A stretch of 53,077 nt of DNA. Source: Candidatus Poseidonia sp. (GTDB lineage Archaea > Thermoplasmatota > Poseidoniia > Poseidoniales > Poseidoniaceae). The first letter of the stretch is position 1; each line of letters opens with the position of its first letter. Shown piece by piece: positions 15,443 through 23,171 of this stretch. The notes beneath the pieces are model-generated. The model ran no database searches and had not been told where the DNA came from. It saw only the letters and a program-made list of their open reading frames with translations. The DNA lies in contig JAURDW010000004.1 of assembly GCA_030827745.1 (NCBI GenBank), positions 1 to 53,077 on the forward strand. The letters are read 5' to 3'. Position numbers and translations under genes: made by a program.

Positions 15443-18400
15443 TTAGCCTTGATACGGAATCCAAGCCTCGTTGCTTCCCGCAAGCCTGTACCAATGACCG
15501 TCTTGGTTGGAGTACCACTCATACCCAGATTCATCAACCGAGGTCGCTGGAGTCTCAGGTGAAGGTCCGGTTGCAGGTGTTGCCTCGTCTGTTTCATTTG
15601 CTTCGTCGAGGCCGCTTCCTTCACCGAACGGCGTCGTGGCAACAACCGAAATACCAAGTTGGTCGGCTCCCACCTCCAAGGGATCCGAGGAGGCCTCAAA
15701 AGCGTCGTTCTTGGTCAGGTTTCCTGCAGAGTCTTCTTTTCTATAGAAGAGAAGGGTGCCGATGGCCAAGCCGACGATGAGAGCACCGGCCACAGCGGGC
15801 ACGACGATGCTTCGCTCTTCACTGGTCACACTTTCTTCATCGGTTGAGCCCACGGATTGAGGTGGTGTGCGCTCGATGTTCACTTCACCCATTTCGAGGA
15901 CACGTTGGAGGCCAGCCTCGTTTTCAACCACGAGCGTCCATGGGTGCGTCCGATTCAAGGCCTCCTCACCAGCAAGGAGCGTCAACACGACTTCGCTCGT
16001 TCCGTTTGGAGGAACGACGGCCCCGCTGGTGGAGAGGTTCTCGTCGGTTTCAATGACCAGACGAGCGGTCGCGGGGACCAGTCCCCCGTTGTTTACTGTA
16101 CAGCGAAGAAGTGTTTGGCTTTCGAGGGAGGTTTGGTTCATCAAATTGAGGATGCAGGTGTGGTCCACTTCCAGCGCATAGGCCTCGGTGAAATCCAACA
16201 CGACCGACCAAGAAGCGCAGTGTTCGGTGTCGGTTGCATCGCACAAGCGTGCCTCAAAGGTGCTCTCGACCGAGATGAGGTCGCTCATCTCTGTGGTGAA
16301 GTTGATTTGGCCGTCGGATTGTGTCACACTCGACGACCAGTTGCTGTTGGTTTGGTTCAACGTGAGCGTGAACGAACCGGAACGCGTTTCGACACTTCCT
16401 AACGCCTTGACCGTATTTTTGCCATCAAGAAGGACCGTGGTGTTGTGGACCAACCACGGCTTGAGGACTTCAAATTCGGAGACAGGGGGGGCACTCGTAA
16501 CGAGTGCATTCCCAACATCGTCGGTCAGATGAACCACCACTGTGTAGTTGCCAGAGCCCCATGCTTCGGTCGCAAACAGGACCGTGGCCTGAGTTGCTGG
16601 TGTGGGGAGAATCGATTTGTTCATGACTTCGGCGCCGTCATAGACCACAGCAACGCTCCCTTGGAAGGATTCTTGCGCCTCCCCGGTCCATGTGAGGGTC
16701 ACTTCAAACGGTTCTCCTTGCTCAATGCTCGTGTTGTGAAGCATGCTCACCAACGTCGGTCCGCTTCGGTCAACGAGGCGAAGAAGGTAATCGTCACCGT
16801 CCTGGAGTCCGTCGGCATCCGTTCCAAAAAGACCGGAGAGTTCGCTCATGCTGATCTCAATGCTCCAATCCCCGAGGTCGGCTCGTTGGGGCAACCAGAT
16901 GTTCGTGTAAGCACGTTCCTCAGGATTCCAAATCAAGGGCAGCAGCATGGGCTGAAGCATGCCCTCCTGCGTGAGAGCAGCCGTTACGGAGAGGGTTTCT
17001 CGTTGGTGTACATCGGTGACGTGCAACGTGAAATTGGCGCTTTCAACGGCCCACACATCTCGTCCCTCTTCCGTACCGATGGAAGGGCTACCGGTCATGG
17101 TGAGGGTGTGCACCTCAGGTGCAACAGGATGAACCGTCAAGTTGTAGGTTGGGCGAGGAAGCAATTCGTTCCCGTTCGCATCAACCACTCGGAAGGTCAT
17201 GAAGAGTTCATGCGTGAGGTCGACTTCCAAGCCGTCCGTGCTGAGGTACAGGTAATATCCCTCAAGCGCGTTGTGGTAGGCCAAGGTCTGCGCCATGCTG
17301 AAACCCAATCCCGGCTCCCAATCCAAACCGAGGTATTCCACGGTGAGGTCATCTTCCCCAGCATCGTCGAAGAGAATCATGCTAAAGGTCTCGTTTACCC
17401 TGAGGTCAGGAGAGGATTCGATGCCTTTTCGGTGTTGGATATCGGCCACCTGTGGAGAAAACGCATCCTCCCACGCAAAGGAGGGGTTGGTGAGGGTGAA
17501 GGTAAATCCTGGCGAGCCAGGGGGTTGCGTTGAACCAACGAGGCTGAAGCGGTGCGATGTCGCCGGGCCAAAACACGTTGGGTCGGTAAATGCGTAGAAA
17601 CTGCCGCACTCTGCAAGAATCACGGTGTTCATCGCTTGGGTCAAATCAACGACGATGTCGAGCGTCCAAGGAACATGGAAGTGTCCAAACCAGACGTCGG
17701 TTTGTGCGCTCATATCAATCTCGACCGTGTAGGTCTCCCAAGCCAAACCGTTGGCATCGGTCCACGAAGCGCTGCTGCTCTGCCCGTTGAGGACCGATGC
17801 AGGCAGGGCGAGGTCCATACCGCCAGCGCTGTGGTTGGCCGCTGCGCTGCTCACCGTTGCACCGTTCATCCTTGCGCTGACGAAGGAGGGAGTGTTCCCG
17901 CTCGTTGCCGTTGGCCATTGCATCCAAACACGAAGTTCATCAGCGACGGTCGCTCCTGCTGGGAGGTCAAAGGAAAACTGAGGTTGGCTTGAGGTGCCCG
18001 TTGCGTTGACCGTTTGGGTGGACCCCACAGCGATGGAGGAAAGATCGGGCCCAATCCGTTGACCATCGTAGCGGAATTCGCTGGATGACAGGGTGGTCCA
18101 CGAGGTGTGTTCGACCGTCAGGCTGGTCAAGGTTGGGCTTGCGCTCCCGGTTCTGCTAAACGCATAGGAGAATTGGATCCAACGGTGGCGTTCGACCGTT
18201 TCACCGGAGAGCGATAACGGTGACCATGAGGTCCACTCGTCCCAGGTGAGGGAGCTTCCGTTGAGGCTGGTTCGGTAAAGAACGGTGAGGGATGCGTCGG
18301 CGGGAACAGCAGCGTTGTGGGTGATGAATGCCGGGGAAGGGCTGGCCGTTTGGCTTTGCAAAGGTTGCGTGATGAAACTGCCGTTGTTGGCCGTGACGTT

Positions 18401-19654
18401 GCTGTTCGAAACGTATCCGCTCCATGTCGTGGTCGTCACGACCCCGTTTGATCCTGCGGTTCCGTCAACGCCATCAACGCCGGTTCCGTACTTCATCCCC
18501 TTGGTACCCCCTCCGCCACCAAGTGCGGCCACGGTCCCTGAATTGGTGTAGCCGTTGGTTTGCGTTTTGATCACGATTCGGCCACCGCCACCACCGCCTC
18601 CACCGTCGCCGCCGTCATACATGCCAAAGCCGGGGCCGTTTTGAGCCCCGTTTGCCCCGTCACCACCGTCGCCACCATCGGCTTTGATTTGGCCACCGTT
18701 GCCGACGGCCACGCTGTTGGCGTGAATGGCGATGGAACCACCCGAGCCTCCGCCACCACCCGAGCCACCGGCTCCGGTTCCGGACGATGCCTGACTGCCG
18801 GCGTCGCCGTCCCCACCATGGGCTTGGAGCGAACCGTTGACGAAGACTTGATTGGCGAAAATCTGAACATAGCCACCTCCGGAACCCCCGTTGGCGGTTG
18901 AATGGTAGCTGCTGGTCACCGAGCCGCCCTGACTACCCCGTTCGCTTCCGTTTCCGTAGGTCGCTCCTCCTGAGCCACCTGAAGTTCCGCCACCGGCCCC
19001 GCCGGTTCCACCGTGCCCTGCACCTCCGGCCCCGTCACTTCGGCCGTTGGATGCAGCGGTGGTGCTGCCTCCTGCTCCGGTTCCACCCGTTGTCATGTCG
19101 TTGGCCTCAATGGAGGTGCCTTGCTCAATCCGGAGGGTGTTGACGTACAAGGTCAGATCGCCGGTCGCCACGATGCGGCCGCATGATGCGATGCCGCACA
19201 GCAGTTCCAAGGTGTCGTAAGCATGGGTGCCTGCGAGGTTGGTGGTGCTCAGAACGGTGCTTGAGTTCGTCCCTGCTTGAGGCGGCCCCGCAACGGAAGA
19301 GGTCAATTGGATGGTTGTTCCGTCGTTCACCGTGTCGTTGAGGGTCCCTGTGAGGGACCCAGATGCCACAGAAAACACCGTGTTTTGGGTGATTTCTGAG
19401 CCTTCAAGCTTGAGCGAAACCGACCCGTCGGTCATGTTGTGGCCATAGGTCACGGGTACAGTTGCAGCGATGGTGGTTCCGACGAGACCGGCGATTTCAC
19501 CGCTCCCGTCGGTGAAGGTTTGCTGGGAGGCGGTCCCCACAGGTTGCGCAGTGCCAGAGAGCGAGGTTGAAGCGTCGGCCCAACCAAGACTGGAAATGCC
19601 GCTAATAAGCATCAAGGCCACGAAGGACCAAGCAACTCCACGGGAAGGTTCCAT
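15443..19654 (-). CDS. Giant secreted surface protein with Gly-rich region, TM anchor and Trp-rich tail
   Basis: A 1403-residue cell-surface protein of unknown role. The N-terminal signal peptide is MEPSRGVAWSFVALMLISGI. Residues about 185-390 are Gly/Ser-rich (GGSGGGGGSGGS, GGDGGGGGGGGRIVI) with interspersed short hydrophobic strands such as IAIHANSVAV and VQIFANQVFV, suggesting a beta-helix-like or filamentous region. Beta-rich modules fill about 400-1270. A transmembrane helix (about 1283-1306, VVPAVAGALIVGLAIGTLLFY) precedes a cytosolic acidic tail of about 97 residues ending in YEWYSNQDGHWYRLAGSNEA and WIPYQG. A TATA-like box 29 bases upstream of the ATG suggests a leaderless transcript. 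Confidence 0.9.
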   Translation of the reverse strand: MEPSRGVAWSFVALMLISGISSLGWADASTSLSGTAQPVGTASQQTFTDGSGEIAGLVGTTIAATVPVTYGHNMTDGSVSLKLEGSEITQNTVFSVASGSLTGTLNDTVNDGTTIQLTSSVAGPPQAGTNSSTVLSTTNLAGTHAYDTLELLCGIASCGRIVATGDLTLYVNTLRIEQGTSIEANDMTTGGTGAGGSTTAASNGRSDGAGGAGHGGTGGAGGGTSGGSGGATYGNGSERGSQGGSVTSSYHSTANGGSGGGYVQIFANQVFVNGSLQAHGGDGDAGSQASSGTGAGGSGGGGGSGGSIAIHANSVAVGNGGQIKADGGDGGDGANGAQNGPGFGMYDGGDGGGGGGGGRIVIKTQTNGYTNSGTVAALGGGGGTKGMKYGTGVDGVDGTAGSNGVVTTTTWSGYVSNSNVTANNGSFITQPLQSQTASPSPAFITHNAAVPADASLTVLYRTSLNGSSLTWDEWTSWSPLSLSGETVERHRWIQFSYAFSRTGSASPTLTSLTVEHTSWTTLSSSEFRYDGQRIGPDLSSIAVGSTQTVNATGTSSQPQFSFDLPAGATVADELRVWMQWPTATSGNTPSFVSARMNGATVSSAAANHSAGGMDLALPASVLNGQSSSASWTDANGLAWETYTVEIDMSAQTDVWFGHFHVPWTLDIVVDLTQAMNTVILAECGSFYAFTDPTCFGPATSHRFSLVGSTQPPGSPGFTFTLTNPSFAWEDAFSPQVADIQHRKGIESSPDLRVNETFSMILFDDAGEDDLTVEYLGLDWEPGLGFSMAQTLAYHNALEGYYLYLSTDGLEVDLTHELFMTFRVVDANGNELLPRPTYNLTVHPVAPEVHTLTMTGSPSIGTEEGRDVWAVESANFTLHVTDVHQRETLSVTAALTQEGMLQPMLLPLIWNPEERAYTNIWLPQRADLGDWSIEISMSELSGLFGTDADGLQDGDDYLLRLVDRSGPTLVSMLHNTSIEQGEPFEVTLTWTGEAQESFQGSVAVVYDGAEVMNKSILPTPATQATVLFATEAWGSGNYTVVVHLTDDVGNALVTSAPPVSEFEVLKPWLVHNTTVLLDGKNTVKALGSVETRSGSFTLTLNQTNSNWSSSVTQSDGQINFTTEMSDLISVESTFEARLCDATDTEHCASWSVVLDFTEAYALEVDHTCILNLMNQTSLESQTLLRCTVNNGGLVPATARLVIETDENLSTSGAVVPPNGTSEVVLTLLAGEEALNRTHPWTLVVENEAGLQRVLEMGEVNIERTPPQSVGSTDEESVTSEERSIVVPAVAGALIVGLAIGTLLFYRKEDSAGNLTKNDAFEASSDPLEVGADQLGISVVATTPFGEGSGLDEANETDEATPATGPSPETPATSVDESGYEWYSNQDGHWYRLAGSNEAWIPYQG
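18480..19100 (-). repeat. Glycine-rich low-complexity coding segment
   Basis: Dense GGN/ACC-type triplets (cca ccg, gcc acc on the plus strand) encode Gly/Ser/Ala-rich stretches of the 1403-residue surface protein. The same bases create long shadow ORFs on both strands (for example 18560-18901 and 18571-18876). There are no spaced identical repeats of CRISPR type. Confidence 0.8.
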
Positions 19655-19675
19655 GGATTGAGCCTTCAGCGTTGG

Positions 19676-19683
19676 TTTATGAA
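19676..19683 (-). promoter_or_regulatory. TATA-like box of the 1403-residue surface protein
   Basis: On the minus strand TTCATAAA begins 29 bases before the ATG at 19654, placing the predicted transcription start at or within a few bases of the ATG (leaderless). The near-identical TTCATAAG occurs 30 bases before the ATG at 26637. Confidence 0.5.
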
Positions 19684-19730
19684 GCCTCCTTCAAGGCATG
19701 CCGCTTCAAAGGGTGGGTGAAGAAAAGAAA

Positions 19731-19740
19731 AACGATTTAG
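19731..19740 (+). promoter_or_regulatory. Weak AT-rich promoter element of the EF-hand gene
   Basis: AACGATTTAG lies 24-33 bases before the ATG at 19764, at the spacing seen for the other putative leaderless promoters here, but the sequence match is weak. Confidence 0.3.
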
Positions 19741-19763
19741 GGCGCGGGGGCATCGTCCAAAGC

Positions 19764-20036
19764 ATGACCGATGAATGGGACCTCTCCGAAGCCATGGCCA
19801 AACTTAGCGAAGCCCTGCACGAAAAAGACATGTCAGTGGACCAGTTGTTCAACGATTTTGACGCCGATAGCGACGGTACCATCAACGGACCCGAACTTCA
19901 CAACGGCATCAAAGACATGGTGGGGGATGTGCTTTCCCCGGGTCAAATTTCTCAAATCATCAAGGCCTTTGACGTGAACGACGACAACCGGATAGACGTT
20001 GGCGAGTTGCGAACGGCCTTGGGCGAAGAAGAGTAA
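19764..20036 (+). CDS. Small EF-hand calcium-binding protein
   Basis: Ninety residues from the ATG at 19764 (MTDEWDLSEAMAKL). It has two canonical 12-residue EF-hand loops: DADSDGTINGPE (33-44) and DVNDDNRIDVGE (70-81). Both have Asp/Asn at ligand positions 1, 3 and 5 and Glu at 12, separated by a helical linker, so it should form one calcium-binding EF-hand pair like half of calmodulin. There is no signal peptide, so it is cytosolic. The track start at 19698 adds 22 residues lacking any domain and overlaps the promoter zone of the divergent surface protein. The zinc-ribbon gene begins about 13 bases downstream. Confidence 0.85.
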   Translation: MTDEWDLSEAMAKLSEALHEKDMSVDQLFNDFDADSDGTINGPELHNGIKDMVGDVLSPGQISQIIKAFDVNDDNRIDVGELRTALGEEE

Positions 20037-20049
20037 GAGTCGATGCACC

Positions 20050-20256
20050 TTGTCCTTCCGAGTCTGCATCAACTGTCACGGCATTCGTGTCTACCCCTAC
20101 ATGGGTTTCATGGTGGGTCAGCGGTTCCAATGCCAGGACTGTCAAGAATTGATGGTCATTCCCCTTGAGTTTGAACGGCAAGAGGACTACGAAACCTATC
20201 TTGTTGCGATGAAAGGCGGCGCAGAGCACGAACCCAAGGACGCCGAGGAAGAATAA
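20050..20256 (+). CDS. Small two-CxxC zinc-ribbon protein
   Basis: About 68 residues beginning SFRVCINCHGIRVYPYMG after a TTG at 20050, with CINC and CQDC pairs at 6/9 and 28/31 and an acidic C-terminus (PKDAEEE). The CxxC-18-CxxC layout is a rubredoxin/zinc-ribbon-like metal site. The track start at 19999 lies inside the EF-hand gene in another frame and is improbable; an ATG at 20101 would lose the first CxxC. The start therefore remains uncertain. It probably shares a transcript with the EF-hand gene, and acyl-CoA dehydrogenase follows 45 bases later. No function can be assigned. Confidence 0.72.
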   Translation: MSFRVCINCHGIRVYPYMGFMVGQRFQCQDCQELMVIPLEFERQEDYETYLVAMKGGAEHEPKDAEEE

Positions 20257-20301
20257 CAGGTCTGCGCTAAAACTCAAAAGCCACCGGTCCGACGGAACAC
20301 C

Positions 20302-21504
20302 ATGGCGAAGGTGGACATCGCGAACCCAAGCGAAGAGCACACGATGCTTCGAGAAATGGTCCGGGAATGGACGCAAGAGCATGTGGAGCCGCAAGCCCAC
20401 GAGCATGACCGCGATGAGAAATTCAACCTTGAACTGCTCCGGAGCATGGGGGAGTTGGGCCTGCTCGGCATCAGTGCGCCCGAAGCCTACGGTGGTGCTG
20501 GGCTGGACGCCGTTGCTTGCACCATTGTTCATGAGGAATTGTCCGCTTCTGACCCGGGGTTCGCGCTTGCTTACTTAGCGCACTCCATGTTGTTTGTGAA
20601 CAACTTGGCCTACAACGGAACCGAGGAGCAAAAAGCTCGCATCCTCCCCAAAGTTTGCTCTGGCGAGTGGATTGGCGCCATGGCCATGTCCGAGCCCGAT
20701 GCCGGCACGGATGTCCTCGGACTGAGCACGAGTGCTGTTCAACAAGCGGACGGCACCTGGCTTCTGAACGGACGAAAAATGTGGATCACGAACGGCTGCA
20801 TTGACGAAGACGGAACGCCTGCCGATGTGGTTTGGGTGTACGCCAGGACCGGCGAGGACGAACGGGGGCGCGTCCAAATGTCCACCTTCCTCGTTGAAGC
20901 CGGCATGCCCGGATACAGCGTAGGCCAGAAAATCTACGATAAAACCGGCATGCGTGCCTCAAACACGGCCGAACTGGTTTTTGACGACTGCGTCGTACCC
21001 GCTGCAAACCTTGTGGGTGATGTCGGCCAGTCCCTGCTTCACATGATGGGCAACCTTGAACTCGAGCGCTTGACGCTGGCAGCGATGGCTTTGGGCATTG
21101 GACGCCGCGCCCTCGACGAAATGAACCGGTACGCAACCGAGCGCACTGCCTTCGATTCCCCCATCCGAGATTTCGGACAGATTCAGCGTTACATTGGGGA
21201 AAGCTGGGCCAAATACCGTGCCATGCGGGCCTACATCTACGACACCGCCAACAACCTCACCATCGGCACGTCGGGTCAACGATTGGATTCCGACGGTGTC
21301 AAACTTTTCGCCACCACCGCCGCTAAAGAAATCGCAGACGCTGCCATGCAGGTCATGGGTGGATACGGGTACGTGGGTGAATACCACGTGGAACGCCTCT
21401 GGCGCGATGCCAAGTTGCTTGAAATCGGAGGGGGCACCCTTGAATCGCATCAAAAGAACATCACGAGGGACCTGTTCAAGGACGGAGACGCCATCAATCG
21501 ATGA
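20302..21504 (+). CDS. Acyl-CoA dehydrogenase, isovaleryl-CoA/branched-chain-like
   Basis: FAD enzyme of 400 residues oxidising an acyl-CoA to the 2-enoyl-CoA and passing electrons to ETF. The motifs AMSEPDAGTDV and WITNG mark the FAD/substrate region; MQVMGGYGYVGEY and RLWRDAKLLEIGGGT match the C-terminal signature. The position of the usual catalytic glutamate of medium/short-chain enzymes is Gly here (EIGGGT). NLELERLTLAAMALG carries a glutamate (E255) at the site used by isovaleryl-CoA dehydrogenase, so I infer that subtype and a role in leucine/branched-chain breakdown. Its tail overlaps the convergent membrane-protein gene by 11 bases. Confidence 0.9.
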   Translation: MAKVDIANPSEEHTMLREMVREWTQEHVEPQAHEHDRDEKFNLELLRSMGELGLLGISAPEAYGGAGLDAVACTIVHEELSASDPGFALAYLAHSMLFVNNLAYNGTEEQKARILPKVCSGEWIGAMAMSEPDAGTDVLGLSTSAVQQADGTWLLNGRKMWITNGCIDEDGTPADVVWVYARTGEDERGRVQMSTFLVEAGMPGYSVGQKIYDKTGMRASNTAELVFDDCVVPAANLVGDVGQSLLHMMGNLELERLTLAAMALGIGRRALDEMNRYATERTAFDSPIRDFGQIQRYIGESWAKYRAMRAYIYDTANNLTIGTSGQRLDSDGVKLFATTAAKEIADAAMQVMGGYGYVGEYHVERLWRDAKLLEIGGGTLESHQKNITRDLFKDGDAINR

Positions 21505-22423
21505 GTTCCATCTTTTCTTGAGGCCGAAGCATGTTGCGGGTGCTCCGCCATGCGTTGGCCACCAAGCTTGACGAAACCAAAACCGCCACGGCGATGGCTG
21601 TTCCCCATGTCCAAACGCTCGACATCGTCGAAATCGTATCGTCGGTCAACAACAACGCCATCATGGTCGTGATGCCAACGGCGAGACCCGTTTGGATGAG
21701 CATTGGAGTGGAGACTCGGAAAATGGGTGCTGAACGCCCAAGTTGGCGCAGGACAAACATGACCCAAGAGCCCGCACCGATGCCCCACACTGGAATTTCT
21801 GCAGGATAGGTTTCAAACACCATCCACGCGTTTGAGGTGATGTAGCGGTCCATGCCCGTCAACAACACGACCCAAACCAAGGAGGCGCCCAAGAGGCTGA
21901 GCGCCGAGGTCATGCCTTGAGATGTAGCGGGCTGGGTCCCGTTGGAGGAGGCGGAGGCTTCGGTTTCTTCGGTCAGCTTGGCGCGTTCTTCCATCGCCAA
22001 CGCACGGTAGGTGCCTTCGAGTTTGTCAATGCGCTTTGAGAGCGAATGCATGTGCTCCACGAGGTCCACGAGAATGTTGTGTTCCTCTTCCATCAGGGCC
22101 ATACGCTCTTCCTCGAACTCGGGAAGGGTCACCATGGCGGGCACGGGGTCGATGATGCCCTCTGCTTTGAGTTCGGCTTGCGTCGCTTCAATTTTCTGCG
22201 TCAACCGCTCGTCCTTTTGCTCTCGCTTGGCCTCCACAGCATTGGCGACGGCTTCGTTCGTCTTGGTCACGGCCTCCTTGCCCGCATCGGCCATTTTGGT
22301 CACAGCCCCCCTCGTGGCCGTGGCCGCTTGTTTGGACAAGTCAGCGATCTTTGAGCCCGTTTGGCTCAAGCGTTCTGCCAGTGTAGGCTTCTTAGAATCT
22401 TCACCTTCTTCCGTGGTATTCAT
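21494..22423 (-). CDS. Membrane protein with coiled-coil N-terminal half, hypothetical
   Basis: About 309 residues from the ATG at 22423, which is preceded by GAGGAGG five to six bases upstream; the track start at 22486 overlaps the previous gene. Residues about 10-85 are Ala/Lys/Glu-rich helix (LAERLSQTGSKIADLSKQAA, EAVTKTNEAVANAVEAKREQ), resembling LEA/apolipoprotein-like amphipathic repeats. A second helical stretch (HNILVDLVEHMHSLSKRIDKL) follows. The C-terminal part has about four transmembrane helices (near 170-190, 205-225, 238-258, 262-282). It is the last gene of a three-gene minus-strand set of uncharacterised membrane proteins. No family recognised. Confidence 0.8.
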   Translation of the reverse strand: MNTTEEGEDSKKPTLAERLSQTGSKIADLSKQAATATRGAVTKMADAGKEAVTKTNEAVANAVEAKREQKDERLTQKIEATQAELKAEGIIDPVPAMVTLPEFEEERMALMEEEHNILVDLVEHMHSLSKRIDKLEGTYRALAMEERAKLTEETEASASSNGTQPATSQGMTSALSLLGASLVWVVLLTGMDRYITSNAWMVFETYPAEIPVWGIGAGSWVMFVLRQLGRSAPIFRVSTPMLIQTGLAVGITTMMALLLTDDTISTMSSVWTWGTAIAVAVLVSSSLVANAWRSTRNMLRPQEKMELID

Positions 22424-22436
22424 ATTCGCCTCCTCG

Positions 22437-22655
22437 TCACTCTTCTTCTTCATGAGGAGTTGAGGTTTTGCTTTCCTCGTCAACAAATGTTATGTCTTCT
22501 GTTAGAATAGAGAACACCACGAAAACGGCAGCGGGGAAGGTTAGGAATCCCAACAATGGAAAGATGAACGTGAATCCAGTCATCAATCCAATAGAGGTTG
22601 CAAATAAAGGGATTGGGACATACTTGTCATCGTATTCCAACAACGATAACCGCAC
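22437..22655 (-). CDS. Small two-helix membrane protein, hypothetical
   Basis: Seventy-two residues or fewer. The start at 22655 is GTG and an in-frame TTG a few codons later is possible. Two adjacent hydrophobic helices (about 15-32 and 34-52) are flanked by an acidic tail DEESKTSTPHEEEE. The stop lies 13 bases before the next ATG, with that gene's Shine-Dalgarno site in the gap, so the pair is probably translationally coupled. Base composition here is visibly AT-richer than in surrounding genes. No relatives recognised. Confidence 0.65.
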   Translation of the reverse strand: MRLSLLEYDDKYVPIPLFATSIGLMTGFTFIFPLLGFLTFPAAVFVVFSILTEDITFVDEESKTSTPHEEEE

Positions 22656-22675
22656 TATTTTGCGCGGGCGTATGC

Positions 22676-22692
22676 TGGTCAGTCCCTGACCA
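22676..22692. repeat. Perfect inverted repeat between two minus-strand genes
   Basis: TGGTCAG-TCC-CTGACCA, a 7-base-pair stem with a 3-base loop, begins six bases past the stop codon of the gene at 22698-23138 and lies upstream of 22437-22655. No T-run follows, so it is more likely an RNA-processing, attenuating or protein-binding site than a classical terminator. Confidence 0.6.
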
Positions 22693-22697
22693 CGTTG

Positions 22698-23138
22698 CTA
22701 ATTGTCTTCTTTCTGTTGTGGAATTTTCTCTGCAATTTGTTCGATTATGACTTGCGCAGCAGGAGTTGTTTTCATAGGCTCCATGTTTCGTTTCGCATCC
22801 GCCTCCAATTTCTTAGACGCAATCTCGAGCCATTTTGTACGCATGATCTCATATTCTTTCATTTGGATTTCGTACAGATTTTCAGCCTTCGATTTTGCCG
22901 TCAGTTCAAGTCGTATAACAAGAAGCCAAAGAAGTCCCGTAGCACCTATGAAAAAATATTTGATGAATGAATATTCGGTTTCCGCTTCAATGTCAAAAAA
23001 GCTCCAGCGAATTAGAATTCCAAACAACAAGGCACTGCAGCCGAGAGCCAATGTTGTCACGAGTAATTCAGTAGTATCTCTTCCAATTCTTCTCCGCATT
23101 TTTGGAAGCTCAGGGGCTCTGTCAAATGTTTTGGGCAT
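22698..23138 (-). CDS. Small membrane protein with C-terminal coiled coil, hypothetical
   Basis: 146 residues. A short basic N-terminus (PKMRRRIGRDT) precedes two membrane helices (about 24-48 and 58-80). A long charged helix follows (AKSKAENLYEIQMKEYEIMRT..., about 82-120) that probably forms a cytosolic coiled coil, ending in QIAEKIPQQKEDN. The ATG at 23138 has a CATTAAAT box starting exactly 30 bases upstream, indicating a leaderless transcript and the promoter of this three-gene set. A sampled 60-base line (22861-22920) has only 23 G+C, well below the neighbours. No family recognised. Confidence 0.75.
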   Translation of the reverse strand: MPKTFDRAPELPKMRRRIGRDTTELLVTTLALGCSALLFGILIRWSFFDIEAETEYSFIKYFFIGATGLLWLLVIRLELTAKSKAENLYEIQMKEYEIMRTKWLEIASKKLEADAKRNMEPMKTTPAAQVIIEQIAEKIPQQKEDN

Positions 23139-23160
23139 AGTTTAACTAATAGCAAACCGC

Positions 23161-23168
23161 ATTTAATG
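23161..23168 (-). promoter_or_regulatory. TATA-like box CATTAAAT of the three-gene membrane module
   Basis: On the minus strand CATTAAAT starts 30 bases before the ATG at 23138. The identical octamer stands at the identical distance before the ferredoxin ATG at 49965. Confidence 0.6.
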
Positions 23169-23171
23169 GTT

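Noticed and set aside
16445-17533. 362-residue plus-strand ORF
   Set aside because: Shadow of the 1403-residue surface protein on the minus strand; composition is rich in Arg/His/Gly as expected from reversed codons and it has no start signal.
18480-19100. Repetitive block considered as a CRISPR or other repeat array
   Set aside because: Repeats are triplet-periodic and imperfect, in frame with a Gly-rich protein, with no constant repeat/spacer structure.
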